Position numbers and translations under genes: made by a program. From the NCBI GenBank assembly GCA_013180625.2, contig SNVD02008011.1, forward strand, positions 124,001-188,000: DNA of 64,000 bases, in the 5' to 3' direction. Positions 25,237-37,989 of the stretch are shown piece after piece. Each line of letters opens with the position of its first letter. Position 1 is the first letter of the stretch. Below the pieces are notes generated by a model that was not told where the DNA came from, searched no databases, and was given only the letters and a program-made list of their open reading frames with translations. The DNA is from Boswellia sacra. Taxonomy: Eukaryota; Streptophyta; Magnoliopsida; Sapindales; Burseraceae.

Positions 25237-26055
25237 ACTGTATTATATAATATGTATTTGATAAAAGATTGTATTTAACTATAATAAATTCCTTACAATA
25301 GTAAAAATAGTTTAAATTTAATAAAATAATTTAAAATATAATAATTTTAAAATTATTTATATTAAATTAATTTTTTAGATAATTAATTTTTTATTTAAAT
25401 ATTTAATAAATTATATTTATTTATTAAAATAATTCATTTAAATATTCAATACACTAATAATTTAAATATTTATTTATTTATATATATTTGCAGTATTTAT
25501 TGTCAAAAACTGGAACAAAACATAAAGTTATATAATTTAAATCTTTTAAAAATATAATCTTATAAAATATTTTAAAATATAATAATTTTAAAAATTATTT
25601 TTATTAAATTAATTTTTTAGATAATTAATTTTTTATTTAAATATTTAGTAAATTATATTTATTTATTAAAATAATTCATTTAAATATTCAATAAACTAAT
25701 AATTTAGATATTTATTTATTTATATATGTTTGCGGTATTTATTGTCAAAAACTGGAACAAAAAATAAAGTTGTATAATTCAAATCTTTTAATTATATTAT
25801 ATTATATTATATTATATTATATAAAATTTATGAATTAAAAATTATATTCAACAATTCTCCGTATCCTTATCCTATTTGGCCTTAACACATGATGGGGGAC
25901 ATCATTATTTTGCCTCCTTTTATGCGGTCCTTATACGAATCTTATGCAACCTTTTACTATATTATGCATCCTTCGGTTGCACCAAACACGGTGTAAAAAA
26001 ATTTTATACAAACAGTACTTTTTATACTATATTATATGGGCTGCCAAACATGTCC
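25218..26055 (-). mobile_element. Non-autonomous DNA transposon, copy C (reverse orientation)
   Basis: The right edge read on the minus strand starts GGACATGTTTGGCAGCCCATA, matching the left ends of copies A and B (GGACGTGTTTGG). The left edge (GTATTTGGTTTATC...GTATTTGATA) matches their right ends. The interior differs: it carries a 242-bp duplication and lacks the middle block. The left boundary is approximate because it merges with the 98-bp duplication. Confidence 0.5.
25310..25793. repeat. 242-bp direct tandem duplication in copy C
   Basis: The sequence around TATTTATTGTCAAAAACTGG occurs twice, 242 bp apart (anchor at 25501 and 25743), with the flanking AT-rich text repeated in order. 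It ends in a short ATATT microsatellite at about 25793-25821. Confidence 0.75.
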
Positions 26056-26286
26056 TAAGTACATATAAGAAAAGTACTCATATAAGAAAAGAAATCAGTG
26101 CCTGGAGGGGAGAGAAATTGAGTGAAGAGAGAAGAGACAAAAAGGAGAGAAAAATGAGAATAAAAATGAAATAAGAAACTTAATGAGAAGATTGAAAATC
26201 GAAGAGACGGGATCGGCTTGATTGAGAAACAAAGAAGCAAACTTAGAGAAGAAACAACCATGAAAAAAGAGAAGGGGGAAGAAAAT

Positions 26287-26346
<60 letters not shown>

Positions 26347-26921
26347 GGAGTGATAGGCGTGAAGAAGAAAGATAGAGGAGAGAGAATAAAATTAAAATTT
26401 GATAAATTTACTTTTATGAATTATATTTTTGTTAGTGTTTTAATATTTTATTATTTTAGTTATTGAAGTGACTAACATGCCCTTACCCTGTGTATTCCCC
26501 TCTAACGGTGATCGAATAGTTCAAAAGTTAGGGAGGATAGATTTATGATGGCCAAAACTGGTCCCTTCCTCTCCACCCCCTCACCCTTAGCCACACATTT
26601 CTTTGTTTCCCTTCTCTCTCTGTTCACCCTCCAAGCTCCATTTTCTTTTATTTTCTCAATTTTTCTTACCAAACAGACAACATTGAAATCATAACCGCGA
26701 CAAGTTAAAACATCCAAACTTAAATTAAAAATCGCACTTTATAGTTTGATTTGTGCTTTTTTTTTTCAATCAAATGAATACAGGCGATGGGGAATGGAGT
26801 TGGCTGGTTTTTTTTTTTTTTTGTATTGGGTTGTGGTTTTTTTTTTTAATCAAATGAATTGGGTTTGTAGATATAGAAACTTGTTGGGTATGTTGATATC
26901 AAAAAATATAACACTTAAGCA
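26056..26921. other. Intergenic with (GA)n microsatellite
   Basis: No gene. 26288-26344 is a (GA)n tract; the open frames across it are low-complexity Arg-Glu runs. Several T-runs occur around 26759-26848. Confidence 0.6.
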
Positions 26922-27726
26922 TGTGTTATGCACATGATTATTTTGGTCAACTTTTAATTGAAACAAGATGTCATATGATCCCTTATTTTACTGTTTCTAG
27001 AAGTATATTTTATGAAGTATTTGATTCATATTGAATATCTCTTTAAATTAGGACATTATTGATGTATCTTAGTTGAATTAGGAGTATATTTTGTTCTATT
27101 CCATTCAGGAGATTACCAATATCACTTCTTAAAGTATTGTTCTTTATCCTAATTGAGTTTGATTGAAATTCTACAAGATATTGGTGAGATAGCACAATTG
27201 GGTATCACATTATATATATAACTTTATTTCACATAACTTATATGGGTGTGTGTATGTATGTAGGTTATGGCATTTCAAGAATTATTTGAGCAGAACTTCA
27301 ACGTAAAATTGGAATGCTTCTTTGATTTTGTTTTTATGAGCGTTTTATTAATGTGTGAGAGGTTGTGATTGTGCATGAATTTTGGTTAGGTCTGGTTGAG
27401 TTAGTGTACACTTAAGAAAACTTGCGAGTTGAGTATTTTTGTAATTCAATGTCAGACATCGTGATTTTGTTTTAGTTAATAGTATGTTGTTAAGTTATCA
27501 GCGACAAAGTATGGATAGTGTCACTAAAGTTTAAGATCTTGGCGGGATTTTATTTTACAAAGATTAGATCAGTGTGTGAGAGTAAGTCAACACTGTAAAC
27601 ATCTTAAAGATCGTACAAACAAGAACTTAGTGAATTACAGCTCTAAATTGTCTATGGATGTAGGTTTTATAATCGAATCACGTAAATCCTCCTGTGCTAT
27701 TTTACTTTACAATTTACTGTTATTTT

Positions 27727-29336
27727 TGTTAGCCCTAAGGCTACATGATAATTTTGATGATAACAATACACATTAATTCATCGAGGGTTTACTAATATGC
27801 TTATTTATGTGCAAGAATAAGATCAATGAAATACTTGTAAAATCAAGAAGAGGCTTATTAAAATAAAGTGTTAAAGTTAGGGACAAGACTACATGTTAAA
27901 GGCACTAAAGTTTAGGAAGAAAGTTTGACTCACATTTAAGAAGAAGGTTTGACTCAAGGAATATGATATATGAGTAATGTTTAATCAATTGATCATATAT
28001 TTCTCTATTAATGTCCAAATGATGTAATTCTTGAGCCTTTAGAAAGCTTACTCAATTAATAACATTTTATATGTTTTAAAGAAATTCAAATTTCGAGTGA
28101 AAGGCTTCCAAATCATCACGCAAGTTAAATGACAAACAGAATTAGCTGACATGAGCACTGAATGCTATTTTAGACATATCTTGAGATAGAAATATCCAAA
28201 TGACTTGATTCTTAAAGCGTTAGAAAGATGATTTAATGGACCACATTTCATTTTTTTTAAAGAAATTCAAATTTCAATTGGAAGGTCGACATAATCATCA
28301 TGCAAGTCGGTGGACTAACACAAAGAAGAAAAATCAACTGCCATGAGCATTGAATGGTCTTTTGTACATATCTTGAGATGGAGATATCCAAATAACTTGA
28401 TTCTTAATGTTTTGGAAAGCTTATTCAAATATCCAGATCTTTTACTTTTCAAAAAAATTCAAATTTCAAATGAAAAGTCGACATAATCATCATTCAATTC
28501 AATGGACTGACACAAGGAAGAAAAATTAATTGACATGAGCACTGAATGGTCTTTTGTCCATATCTTGAGATAGAGATATCCAAATGGTTTGATTCTTAAT
28601 GCATTGGAAAGCTTGTTCAAATATGCAGATTTTTTATGTTTTGTAGATTTTCAAATTTCAACTAAAACATTGACAAAAATGGCCAACAAAATTATAGTTT
28701 TTATGACGGGTAAAAAATTTGGAGTTGGTGTCTTCACTTGATTAAGTTCATCTCATTTGCCTATAAAAGGAACCCTTCTTCCATGCATTCAACAAGAATC
28801 CATCAAGCAACAAATAAGTGAAATGTCAAGTTAGACAGTTTTTATATTCTTTGTCTACTCTTTGAAGAGAGTTGTACTTTTATTATAAACAATTTTCTTT
28901 ATTCTTGTATTGTGGTGAGAGTGAGATCATTCTTGTAAAAGATAATAGTTATCCTTGAAAGAACTCTTGGTGTGGTTTTATCAAGGGTTGAAGAAAGAAG
29001 TCTTGGTGAGGTTGTTCATCATGCAAGTTGTAAAGGATTTTACAACTTAGTGGAAAACCTAGCTTGTGGAGGAGCTAGGAGGCCGTGGACGTAGGCAAGG
29101 TTTGCTGAATCACCTAAATTGAGTTTATACTCTCTCTATCCCTATCCTCTTCATATTTACTTGCACTTGTGATTGTTCATTATTGTTATTCTCTTGATTG
29201 CATCTTAGACAACTTGTAATTTCATCTTCTTCACCTTTGTTCTTAAAGAAAGATTAAACTAATTTTGATCTTTCAAGAAAAGTTTTATAAATCCGTTTTT
29301 ATAAATAAAAACCCAATTCACATACCTGGGTCAACA
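27727..29336 (+). mobile_element. Solo LTR of a second copia-like element
   Basis: Starts TGTTAGCCC and ends GGGTCAACA, 1610 bp, with near-matching 5-bp flanks (ATTTT at 27722-27726, ATATT at 29337-29341). A TATA box CTATAAAAGG lies at 28761. The length and 3' part (a repeated TTGTAAAGGATTTTACAA type region) are reminiscent of SIRE/Maximus LTRs, but that is recall rather than a search. It contains an internal 192-bp tandem array. Confidence 0.65.
28000..28725 (+). repeat. 192-bp tandem repeats inside the solo LTR
   Basis: The anchor CATGAGCA(C/T)TGAATG begins at 28150, 28342 and 28534, exactly 192 bp apart. Each unit continues with ATATCTTGAGATAGA...ATCCAAAT..., AAATTCAAATTTC and a GACATAATCATC block. 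A partial, more diverged unit precedes the first. The array lies upstream of the TATA box. Confidence 0.8.
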
Positions 29337-29513
29337 ATATTGCTCATAACTTTATACTTCTAGATCTCATAATTGGTATCAGAGTAGGTTCACTAACATA
29401 CAAGTGAAGAAAGATCACATTGATTTAGAGGTATGAAATTTGTACGAAATGGAGGATCCGAAACATAACCACCTATTCTTGATGATAGTAATTATTCATA
29501 TTGGAAAGTAATA

Positions 29514-31170
29514 ATGATGATGTATATCAAATCTCTTGATGACAGGGCATGGACCAGTGTGCTTAAAGGATGGACACCACTGATAAGATTGAATGCTTTT
29601 GGAGATTTAGAACCTAAACCTGAGGAGGAATGGACTGATAAAGAATATCAGCATTCAAGCTGGAACTCAAAAGCTCTTAATTCGATATTTGCTGCTATGG
29701 ATTTAAATAACTTTGGACAGGTTTCAAGGTGCAAAGTGGCCAAAGAAGTTTGAGACATTCTTGAGGTAAAGCATGAAGGTACTACTTTTGTTAAAAGATC
29801 TAAATTGATAAGATTAAATTCACAATTTGAAAATTTGATAATGCCCGAAGATGAGTCAATTTCTGATATTTATTCTAAATTGTGTCACATCACCAGTTCT
29901 GCATATATGCTTGACAAGACTTTTATTGATGCAGAAGTTGTTAGCAAAATAATTAGATCTATCCCTAATAAATTTCAACCTAAAATTTATGCCATTGAGG
30001 AAGTTAAAAACATTGAAGAGATAAGGGTTGATCAACTGATTGGCATTCATCAAAACTTTGAGATTAATCATAGTGCTAGGAAGCAAAAAACAAAGAAAAT
30101 TGCATTTAATGTTAAAACTGAAAAATCTGATGATGAAAGTAATGATGAGCTTGATGAAACTGATTCTAAATAGATTGTTTTTCTAACAAAAAATTATATC
30201 AAGTTTATGAAAAGGTTCAGGAAAAAGAATCAAGGAAAGCTATCAAACTCAAATGAAGACAAGTTCAGAAAATTCAACAAAGAGAATGACAAGAAGAAAT
30301 CAAAGCAACCTGATAAGAAAGGACAGATTCAATGCTATGAGTGTTCTAGTTATGGGTATATTCAATCTGAATGTGTTAATCTCAAAAAGAAGAATAAAGG
30401 CTTGACTATTACTTGGAATAATGATTCAAAAACTGATTCAAAAAATCAAGAATACATGAGTAACTTTGTTAGATTTACATCATATACAGGTGACAAAGGG
30501 AAAACTATTATGTCCATCACAAACATAACAATGTAGAACTGATGATGAAAATTCAGATACAGAAAATGATCCAGAATACTATGAAAAGCTATAAGAAACT
30601 TACAATACACTCTATGGTGAATGGCTAAGTCAAAAAGAAAAAATCAAAGCTTTAAGAAAGGAAATTGAAATGTTGAAATATGAAAAATCTTATGCTGAAA
30701 ACTACATCACAAAACTGAAGCTTGCTTTGAAAGACAAAACAACACATATTGAGAAAATTATAGCAAAATTGGTCGAGAGCAGAAGATGTGTTGATCAACT
30801 CCAAATTTGGTCAGCAAAGCTTGATCAAGTGTTAAGTCTTAGAAGAGACAATTCCAATAAACATCACTTGGGGTATACAGAAGGTAATGTTGCATCCTCA
30901 TCAACAACAGTGTTTGTGAAAGCTTTAACATCAAGTAAAAATTCTGAACCTAGCTCAAAAAGGTCAACTAATAGTTCAAAAAGCAATGAAATGTTTGTTT
31001 CCCCTTTCAGCTCTTTCAAATCCAGTCTCGAAAAGGTAAGGAAATTCATTCCAACATGCTATTTTTGTGGTATCAAATGGCATATTAGACATAAGTGTTT
31101 TAAATTGTTGAGTCTTTTGCATAAAAAGTTAAAACAGTTCAAGCAGTCACCAAAGACACAACTACAGTAG
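29514..31170 (+). pseudogene. copia gag remnant (copy 2)
   Basis: Frames 29514-29753, 29805-30173, 30207-30536 and 30670-31170 together give a Gag with a capsid region, a Lys-rich linker and two zinc-knuckle positions. The first, CYECSSYGYIQSEC, has lost its His. The second, CYFCGIKWHIRHKC, is intact CX2CX4HX4C. Stops at 29751, 30171 and 30534 break it. Confidence 0.75.
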
Positions 31171-31199
31171 GTTAAGAAAGAGAGCACAGTCTACAACTT

Positions 31200-32451
31200 T
31201 TACTGTGCTTAAGCATTCTTCTAATAATTTGTGGTATTTTGACAATGGTTGTTCCAGGCACATGACTGGAAATAGATAGTTTTTGAAAGTTTTTAAATCA
31301 TCCAGGGAATGAAATGTCACTTATGGTGATGGAGCAAAGAGTAAGATTATTGGTAAAGGCATTTTAAATGTCAAAGGGCTACCCAAATTTTAAATTGTCT
31401 TGCTGGTTAAAGGTTTAAAAGCTAATCTAATTAGTGTGAGTTAGATATGTGATGACAAGTATGTTGTTAATTTCACACAAGATGAATGCATGATTTTAGA
31501 TAATCTTGGTGAATGTGTTTTAGAAGGAAATAAATCTTTGGATAATTGTTATTTAGCAAGAAATGTATTTCATGCTAGGATCTCAAACTTAAAGCTGTGG
31601 CATCAAAAGTTAGGAACTTAAATTATAAAGACTTGGTTAAATTAACTAAGTTAGGTGCTATTAAAGGTGTTCCTAAACTTAATGAAAAAATCAATGGAAT
31701 TTGTGGACCATGTCAATTTGGAAAACAAATTAGAGGTGCATATAAATCAATCTCACATCTTAGCACATCCAAAATATTTGATTTACTTCACATAGATCTT
31801 ATGGGTCATATGCAAATCGAAAGCATTTTTGGTAAAAGATACATATTTGTTTGTGTGGATGATTTCTCTATATATACTTGATTTGATTTTATTAGAGAAA
31901 AATATGACACTTTTGAAGCTTTTAGGAATCCTTGTGTTAAGCTTGAAAATGAGCAAAACAGGAACATTGGTAGGATAGTGAGGACAATGAGTGATCATGA
32001 CAAGGAGTTTGGAAACGTTAGCTGTGCTGATTTTTGCAAATATCATAGAATTAAACATGAATTTTCAGCTACCAAAACACCTGAGCAAAATGGCATCGTG
32101 GAAAAAAAAATAGAACACTTCAAGAGATGGCTAGAGTGACACTTAATAGCAAGAAGTTTACTAAATGACTATGGGCTGAAGCAATAAGCATTGCTTGTTA
32201 TATTTTAAATAGAGTTTTTATAAGACCTGACACTAAATAGACGCCTTATGAAATTCTAAAAGGTAGAAAACCTAATTTAAAATATTTTCATATTTTTGGA
32301 TGCAGGTGTTACATATTAAATGACAAAGAGCAGTGAGGGAAATTAAATCTGAAAAGTGATAAAAGAGTTCTTGTGGAATATGCATAGAACAGCAAGGCTT
32401 TTCGAATATATAATCTTCGAACAGAGTCCATAATGGAATCTGCAAATGTAA
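31200..32451 (+). pseudogene. copia protease and integrase remnant (copy 2)
   Basis: A protease-like WYFDNGCSRHMTGN (catalytic DSG changed to DNG) lies near 31231-31275. The integrase follows, with a LWHQKL-like zinc region, CGPCQFGKQ and a catalytic core through VDDFSIYT at 31597-31881, a stop, then FDFIREK and an EFSATKTPEQNG stretch. Several nonsense codons are present. Confidence 0.7.
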
Positions 32452-32624
32452 GGTGTGTTCTTTTATGAATCCAGTATTTTTGTTTTCAATTGAATTTAGG
32501 AATATGTAATTAATTTTGAATTATTTTGAATTTTGAAAAGAATATGTGGTTGAGATTGAATGTAAATTGCATTGGAAAATGTGCAGCACAGAAAACAGGG
32601 TTTGGATTCATAAAAGAACAAAGT
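32452..32624. mobile_element. Short MITE inserted in copia copy 2
   Basis: Near-perfect inverted ends: TTCTTTTATGAATCCA at about 32458-32473 and TGGATTCATAAAAGAA at 32603-32618. The copia reading frame (MESAN|VVIFDD) breaks exactly at these ends and resumes after them, so the insertion is about 170 bp. Copy 1 lacks this segment's region, so comparison within the family is limited. Confidence 0.65.
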
Positions 32625-32639
32625 GGTAATTTTTGATGA

Positions 32640-34487
32640 TCTGGATAAGATGCAAAGTACTCTCACGAAGAAAGCATAACTAGCTTCACAAAAGATGCAG
32701 AAAGTCCAATACCAAATAGAAATAGCAGAAAAGAAGAGTCAGAAAAAGGAAACAATTGCTATTACGTTAGACACAATAACAGCATTTGACAACACATATC
32801 TTAATAGAAACTCAATTAGAAATGAAAACGAAAGAAAAGATCCACCCTCATGGATACAAAAAGCATATCTAACAAGCAATTATTAGAAGTCTAGATGGAA
32901 TAATGAAGATTAGGAGCAAAGTAAGAAATCAGGTAAGATTTGCATGTTATATTTCATCATTTGAACCAAAAATTGTGAAAGAAGCTTTAAAAGAGGATGT
33001 TTGGATTCAGGCTATGTAAGATGAACTTAATCAGTTTAAAAGGAATAAAGTATGGGAATTAGTTCCTAGGTCACAAAATGCAAATGTTATTGGAACTAAG
33101 TGGATATTCAAGAATAAAACTGATAACAGTGGTCAAGTAGTAAGAAATAAAGCTAGACTAGTAGCACAAGGTTACACACAAGTAGAAGGCATAGACTTTG
33201 ATGAAACCTTTGCACTAGTAACTAGACTTGAGTCAATCAGATTACTACTTGTAATTGCTTGCTTGCTTGATGTTAAATTATATCAAATGGATATTAAATC
33301 AGCCTTTTTAAATGGCTATCTCAATGAAGAAGCTTTTGTTGAACAGCCTAAAGGATTTTAAGATCCTAAACATCCTGATTTTGTGTACAAATTGCATAAA
33401 GCTTTATATAGGTTGAAACAAGCTCCTAGAGCATGGTATGAAAGGTTGACAAATTTTTTGATCAAGAAAGGATATAGTAAGGGCAACAATGACAAGACTT
33501 TGTTTGTTAAACGCGTATCTAGTTATTTTATTGTTGCTTAAGTATATGTGGATGACATTGTGTTTAGATCAACTAATAAAAGCAAAACTAATGAGTTTGT
33601 TAAGTTGATGCACGAAGAGTTTGAGATGACCATGGCAGGAGAATTAAATTTCTTTCTTGGATTGCAGGTAAAACAGATGAATGATGGGATATTTATATCT
33701 CAATCAAAATATGCTAAAAACCTTGTAAAGAAATTTGGACCTAAGAATACAAAACCAATGAAAACTCCTATCAGTACTAATCTAAAACTTTCAAAAGACA
33801 ATGCAGGAAAAGAAATTGATGCAAGTTTATATAGAAGCATCATTGGCAGTTTGTTATACCTCACAACAAGCAGACCAACCTTATTTTTTAGTGTAGGACT
33901 TTGTGCAAGATTTCAAGCAAATCCCAAAGAATCACACTTGGTAGCGGCTAAAAGAATCATTAGGTATGTACATGAAACTTATGATTATGGGATATGATTT
34001 TCTAAATATACAAATGATTGTCTTGCAAGGCTTAGTGATGCTGACTGGGTAGAAAATGCATATGACAAGAAAAGCACATTAGATGGATTTTTTAATCTCG
34101 GTACTAACTTAGTCTCTTGGCATAGCAAAAAGCAGAATTTCATCTCTTTGTCTACTATAGAAGCTGAATACATAGCAGCAGAGAGTTGTTGCATACAACT
34201 TTGGATTAAGCAAACGCTAAATGATTATGGTATTAAAAAAAACCTATAATTGTTTTTTGTGACAAACTAGTACTATAAACATTTCCAAAAATCTAGTTCA
34301 GCACTCTAGAACAAAATACATTGACATAAGATACCATTTTATAAGGGAGCTTATAGAGTCTAATGTGATACACATTGAACACTTCTCTACTGATAAAAAA
34401 TTAGCTGACTTGTTCACTAAGGCAGTGGATACAACAAGATTTGAGAATCTAAGAAATGCCTTAAGCATCTGTCAATTTTCTAAATAA
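32640..34487 (+). pseudogene. copia reverse transcriptase and RNase H remnant (copy 2)
   Basis: RT motifs are visible in order: KARLVAQGYTQ, DVKLYQMDIKSAFLNG, LYRLKQAPRAWYERL, VYVDDIV (the catalytic YVDD box, at about 33543-33560). RNase H follows with STIEAEYIAA. Stops interrupt at 33359 and 33540 and elsewhere. The domain ends near FENLRNALSIC. Confidence 0.8.
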
Positions 34488-35120
34488 GCATTGCTTTATG
34501 TTATATTATTTATATCTGCAATATCATAAGTTTTCTTCTAATCAAGCATGTGAGAGCTGTAATGTAAAGCTGTATGAATATTAAGATACTGGTTAAAAAT
34601 GAAAAATGCTGAGAGGGCTACTAATATATAATATGTAAAAGCCATCATTGAGAGCAACCTCAGAGTATCTAAAAAATATGTTGAGTTCACCCATTCAAAT
34701 GAAAAGGGCTACATCTATATTGTGTGAAAGCTTCTGTGTTTGATTCATAATTTCAACGCAATCAATTTTTTTATGAATATCTCAAAATGTTATTTTTGAC
34801 ATCTCAATTGAATGAAAAATAAGGGTAAGCAGCTTTTGAATAATGATTATAAATAGCTCTGAGATATGCTTCCTTAAAATGATTCATATGATGCCCAAAT
34901 ATTATTGTTATGTTAAATGAAATTTTTTTCTGGTATGTTTTTTATATCATACAAACTTCAAACTATGTTTTTTATATTTTGTTCTTAAAGAACTGACTGA
35001 AGTCGCATACAAACTTCAATCCACAACACAATCGTGTGTTGTAGGTTTTTCAAAAGACTGGGGGTCTTGCATTTTTTGGGGGTTAAAACAGTTAACTATG
35101 TTTCATTGATAGGCAGGGTT
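34488..35120. other. 3' flank of copia copy 2, no LTR recognised
   Basis: No gene. A GGGGGTCTT...TTTTGGGGGTT stretch near 35065-35090 could be a polypurine-tract remnant, but the sequence after it does not match the 5' LTR. A segment at 34990-35030 resembles the repeat units inside the adjacent hAT-like element. Confidence 0.4.
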
Positions 35121-36296
35121 TAGGGGTGGGAATACAGTTCACGGGTCGTGTTCGTATCGTGTTGAGCTATGACACGATAAAAATTGATCTACCTCGAACA
35201 CGACCCATTTATTATTCATGTCAAAAACACTCAACTCGAACACAACACGGTTATTAAACGGGTGACACGATTCGACACGCTAACATGAATAATAAACAGG
35301 TCATTTTCGGGTTTGACACGAATATAATCCTTTTAACATGATTATGATGCGTTTAAATGTTTTGACACTATTATGACATGTTTAAATATTTTGACACGAT
35401 TATGACACGTTTATACGATTTTGACACATTTAAATATTTTGACATGATTATGACACGTTTAAAGAATTAACAAGATTATGACACGAATACACATTACAAT
35501 TTTTAACCTTTTTTTAAATAACAATAATCAAATATTCAAAATCCATCCACAACACAATAAAGAGTCCATTAAATATCAAGTCGTATATAAACTTCAATCC
35601 ACAATACAATAAAGAATCCATTAAATATTAAGTCTTATACAAACCTCAATCCACAACATAATAAATAGTCCACTAAATTTCAAGTCTTAAACAAACTTTA
35701 ATCCATAAAATAAAATAAAAAGTCTATTAAATACCAAGTCCCATTCAAACTTCAATCCATAACACAATCAATAGTTCACGAAATACAAAGTCTCAAATAA
35801 ACTTCATTCCACAACACGATAAATAGTCTACTAAACACAAGTTCCATACAAACTTTAAATATAATTTAAATTTAGAAAAAAAATCCATTTCATCTCGTTG
35901 ACTCTTTAGCAGTTTAAATTTTAAATTAATTTTTGACTTGTGTTTGTAATTTTATCGATTCAAAATTTAATCGTGTCAAATTATCAATTCGTGTCTTCAT
36001 GATATTACGTTTTATTCGGGTTATACGGGTTACTAAACGTTTTCGTATCATTATACGGGTTGTGTCATTATACGGGTTCGTGTTATTATATGGGTTTGTG
36101 TCATTATACGTGTTCGTGTCATTAAACGGGTTCATGTCACACATGAGTTCAAACCTTCAATCCGAACACGACCCGATTATTAAATGGATTGAAAATTTAA
36201 ACCAAACACGACCCTAATACAATTAAGACAAACCCAAACCCATTAATTTGCTTGTCGGATCAGGTTCACGAGTCGTGTCAAAAATTTCCACCCCTA
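35121..36296. mobile_element. hAT-like non-autonomous element with internal repeats, 1176 bp
   Basis: Terminal inverted repeat TAGGGGTGGGAAT / ATTTCCACCCCTA. Flanking octamers GCAGGGTT and ACAGAGTT agree at 6 of 8, consistent with an old 8-bp duplication. Subterminal regions carry many GACACG / CGGGT motifs. The middle (about 35530-35860) holds about five imperfect repeats of roughly 60 bp built on AAACTTCAATCCACAACACAAT. No transposase. Confidence 0.65.
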
Positions 36297-37584
36297 ACAG
36301 AGTTTCATGAAAACTAAAAAAGGTCTTGGGGTTTAAGAAACGGATAATTATTATTATAGATCTTGCATAATATAATCAAAGTTTGTATCAAAATGACAAA
36401 TTTATTCAGGAAATTCCATTTGACCCAAATTAAGTCTTTGGATTGTGAAATTACCTTATATCCTGTCTTAATTAAGTAAGAACAACACCGCCTCTTCTTT
36501 TTTTTTTTTCCTTTCTTCATTCTTGGAAAATTATTCCTCCATTTACTAATAGAAAATACTTTTATTTTCACTCATTTATCATGCTATTGAGCATCTGTCT
36601 GGTAAGCCCAGTATGCTTTCAAAAACCCTTTTTATGTACGTTGAAAATCATCTTATTCAATATTGTGTGTAGTCTAACATATAGTACATTTGACAATATT
36701 GTCTAACACGAGTTGATATTGAATTGAGTCTAATATAGTATGCTAATGAAATGTCTCTCAAAATATATGTTACAATGATATAGTAAAAAAGGGTTACTTG
36801 CAAAAATAAATAAAGTTAAGAGGTTTTTTTTCTTTTTTCTGTGAAACCTTGATTTTTTATTCCCTAACCAAGTTCAATATTAGGAAACAAAAGTATCACT
36901 CAAATAAGTTGTTAGATGATCCTAGACGAGCTTTACAACCACCATAGCATAATTAACATTATCTCGTAGCTTGTAAGGTAAGGGTAGATTCATCAAACAA
37001 TATTAAATTTGGCTATAGAAAAAAAAAGTATTATTTTGTAGAAACTGAAAAAAAAAATAAAGGTATCCTCTATTTAGGATTTTTTTTTTGTTAATTTCCC
37101 AAATAAATATATAAAGAGAGGTTTTCCTTGGTTATGTATCCACAACTCCAAGACAGATAAAATTTCAAAAATAAATGTTAAAAAAATTTATTGTAAGCCT
37201 AAGTATATTATCATTTTTATAGTAGAGTATTGTATTTATTGTTGTCTATTGTCATTTTTGGTTTTAGCTGTCTCTGTATATGATTGCTTCTTCATCAGCT
37301 TGTGATTGATGATAATGACAGGAAGGACGTTTTCAGGAAACCTTCATGATTGTTATTTATATTTATGAATGATGAAAAGATAATGCAGTAACAAAATCAT
37401 CATTATCAATCGAAATTATTAGTTGTTTCAAAGTGCATAACGCAATGAACGAAAATAATCGATATATATTAAAACAAATTTTAAACTGTGTAATCTTTAT
37501 TATTATTCTGATTTTTTTTTTAAAAAATTACATGTTAAAGGATTAGTTTTTCCTAAAGCAGTTTGAACAAGTTTGACTGCAACT
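36297..37584. other. Intergenic, no gene seen
   Basis: AT-rich. The frame at 36314-36571 is low complexity. No RNA gene or repeat was recognised. Confidence 0.45.
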
Positions 37585-37777
37585 CAGAGGCGGATCCATT
37601 GGAGGGCTCGCTCGGGCTATAGCCCATGCTGGATTTTTTAAATTTTATAAAAATACCCCCCGTAAGATAATTTATAATGTGTATTATACTATTCTAAAAA
37701 TTGTTTATTTACTCATTTTTGAATTTCAATGGGCCGACTTATTTCATTTTTCTCACCACTTTTTATCTCTCAAATTT

Positions 37778-37989
37778 AGTAATGCTACTTTTACAAACTA
37801 CTTATACAAACTCATTCATACAAATTGACGTGGCATCCTTATGTGATCGCTGCATCACCCATGTTAATTAATGTCATGTATTATTAATATATATTCATTA
37901 AATCACTGCATTTATTTATCAAATCACATTATGCCACGTCAGTTTGTATGGATGAGTTTGTATAAGTAGTTTGTAAGAGTAGCATTACT
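37778..37989. mobile_element. Near-palindromic MITE nested in the hAT-like element
   Basis: Two 59-nt arms, 37778-37836 and 37931-37989, are inverted copies with only three differences. Each difference would still allow a G-U pair in RNA of this strand. Ends are AGTAATGCTAC / GTAGCATTACT. The loop is about 94 nt. Confidence 0.75.

Larger units (their letters stand above)
26922..29368 (+). repeat. 5' LTR of copia copy 2, interrupted
   Basis: 26922-27726 and 29342-29368 together align with the 747-bp LTR of copy 1. Shared blocks include GAACTTAGTGAATTACAG, CGTAAATCCTC and the terminal ACTTCTAGATCTCATA. The intervening 1.6 kb is a separate LTR. Confidence 0.8.
26922..34490 (+). mobile_element. 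Ty1/copia retrotransposon (copy 2), decayed, with nested insertions
   Basis: Order: 5' LTR (26922-29368, split by a solo LTR), primer site TGGTATCAGAG at about 29372, gag, protease, integrase, RT and RNase H, ending near 34487. Every domain has in-frame stops or frameshifts. No matching 3' LTR could be found downstream; it is either deleted or beyond recognition. It is the same family as copy 1 at 909-4644. Two younger elements sit inside it: a solo LTR at 27727-29336 and a MITE at 32452-32624. Confidence 0.85.

Noticed and set aside
26218..26466. Arg-Glu repeat protein
   Set aside because: It is the (GA)n microsatellite read as codons.
34488..37584. 3' LTR of copia copy 2
   Set aside because: A TGTTATATTATTTATAT stretch at about 34499 resembles the LTR start, but the sequence after it does not align with the 5' LTR.
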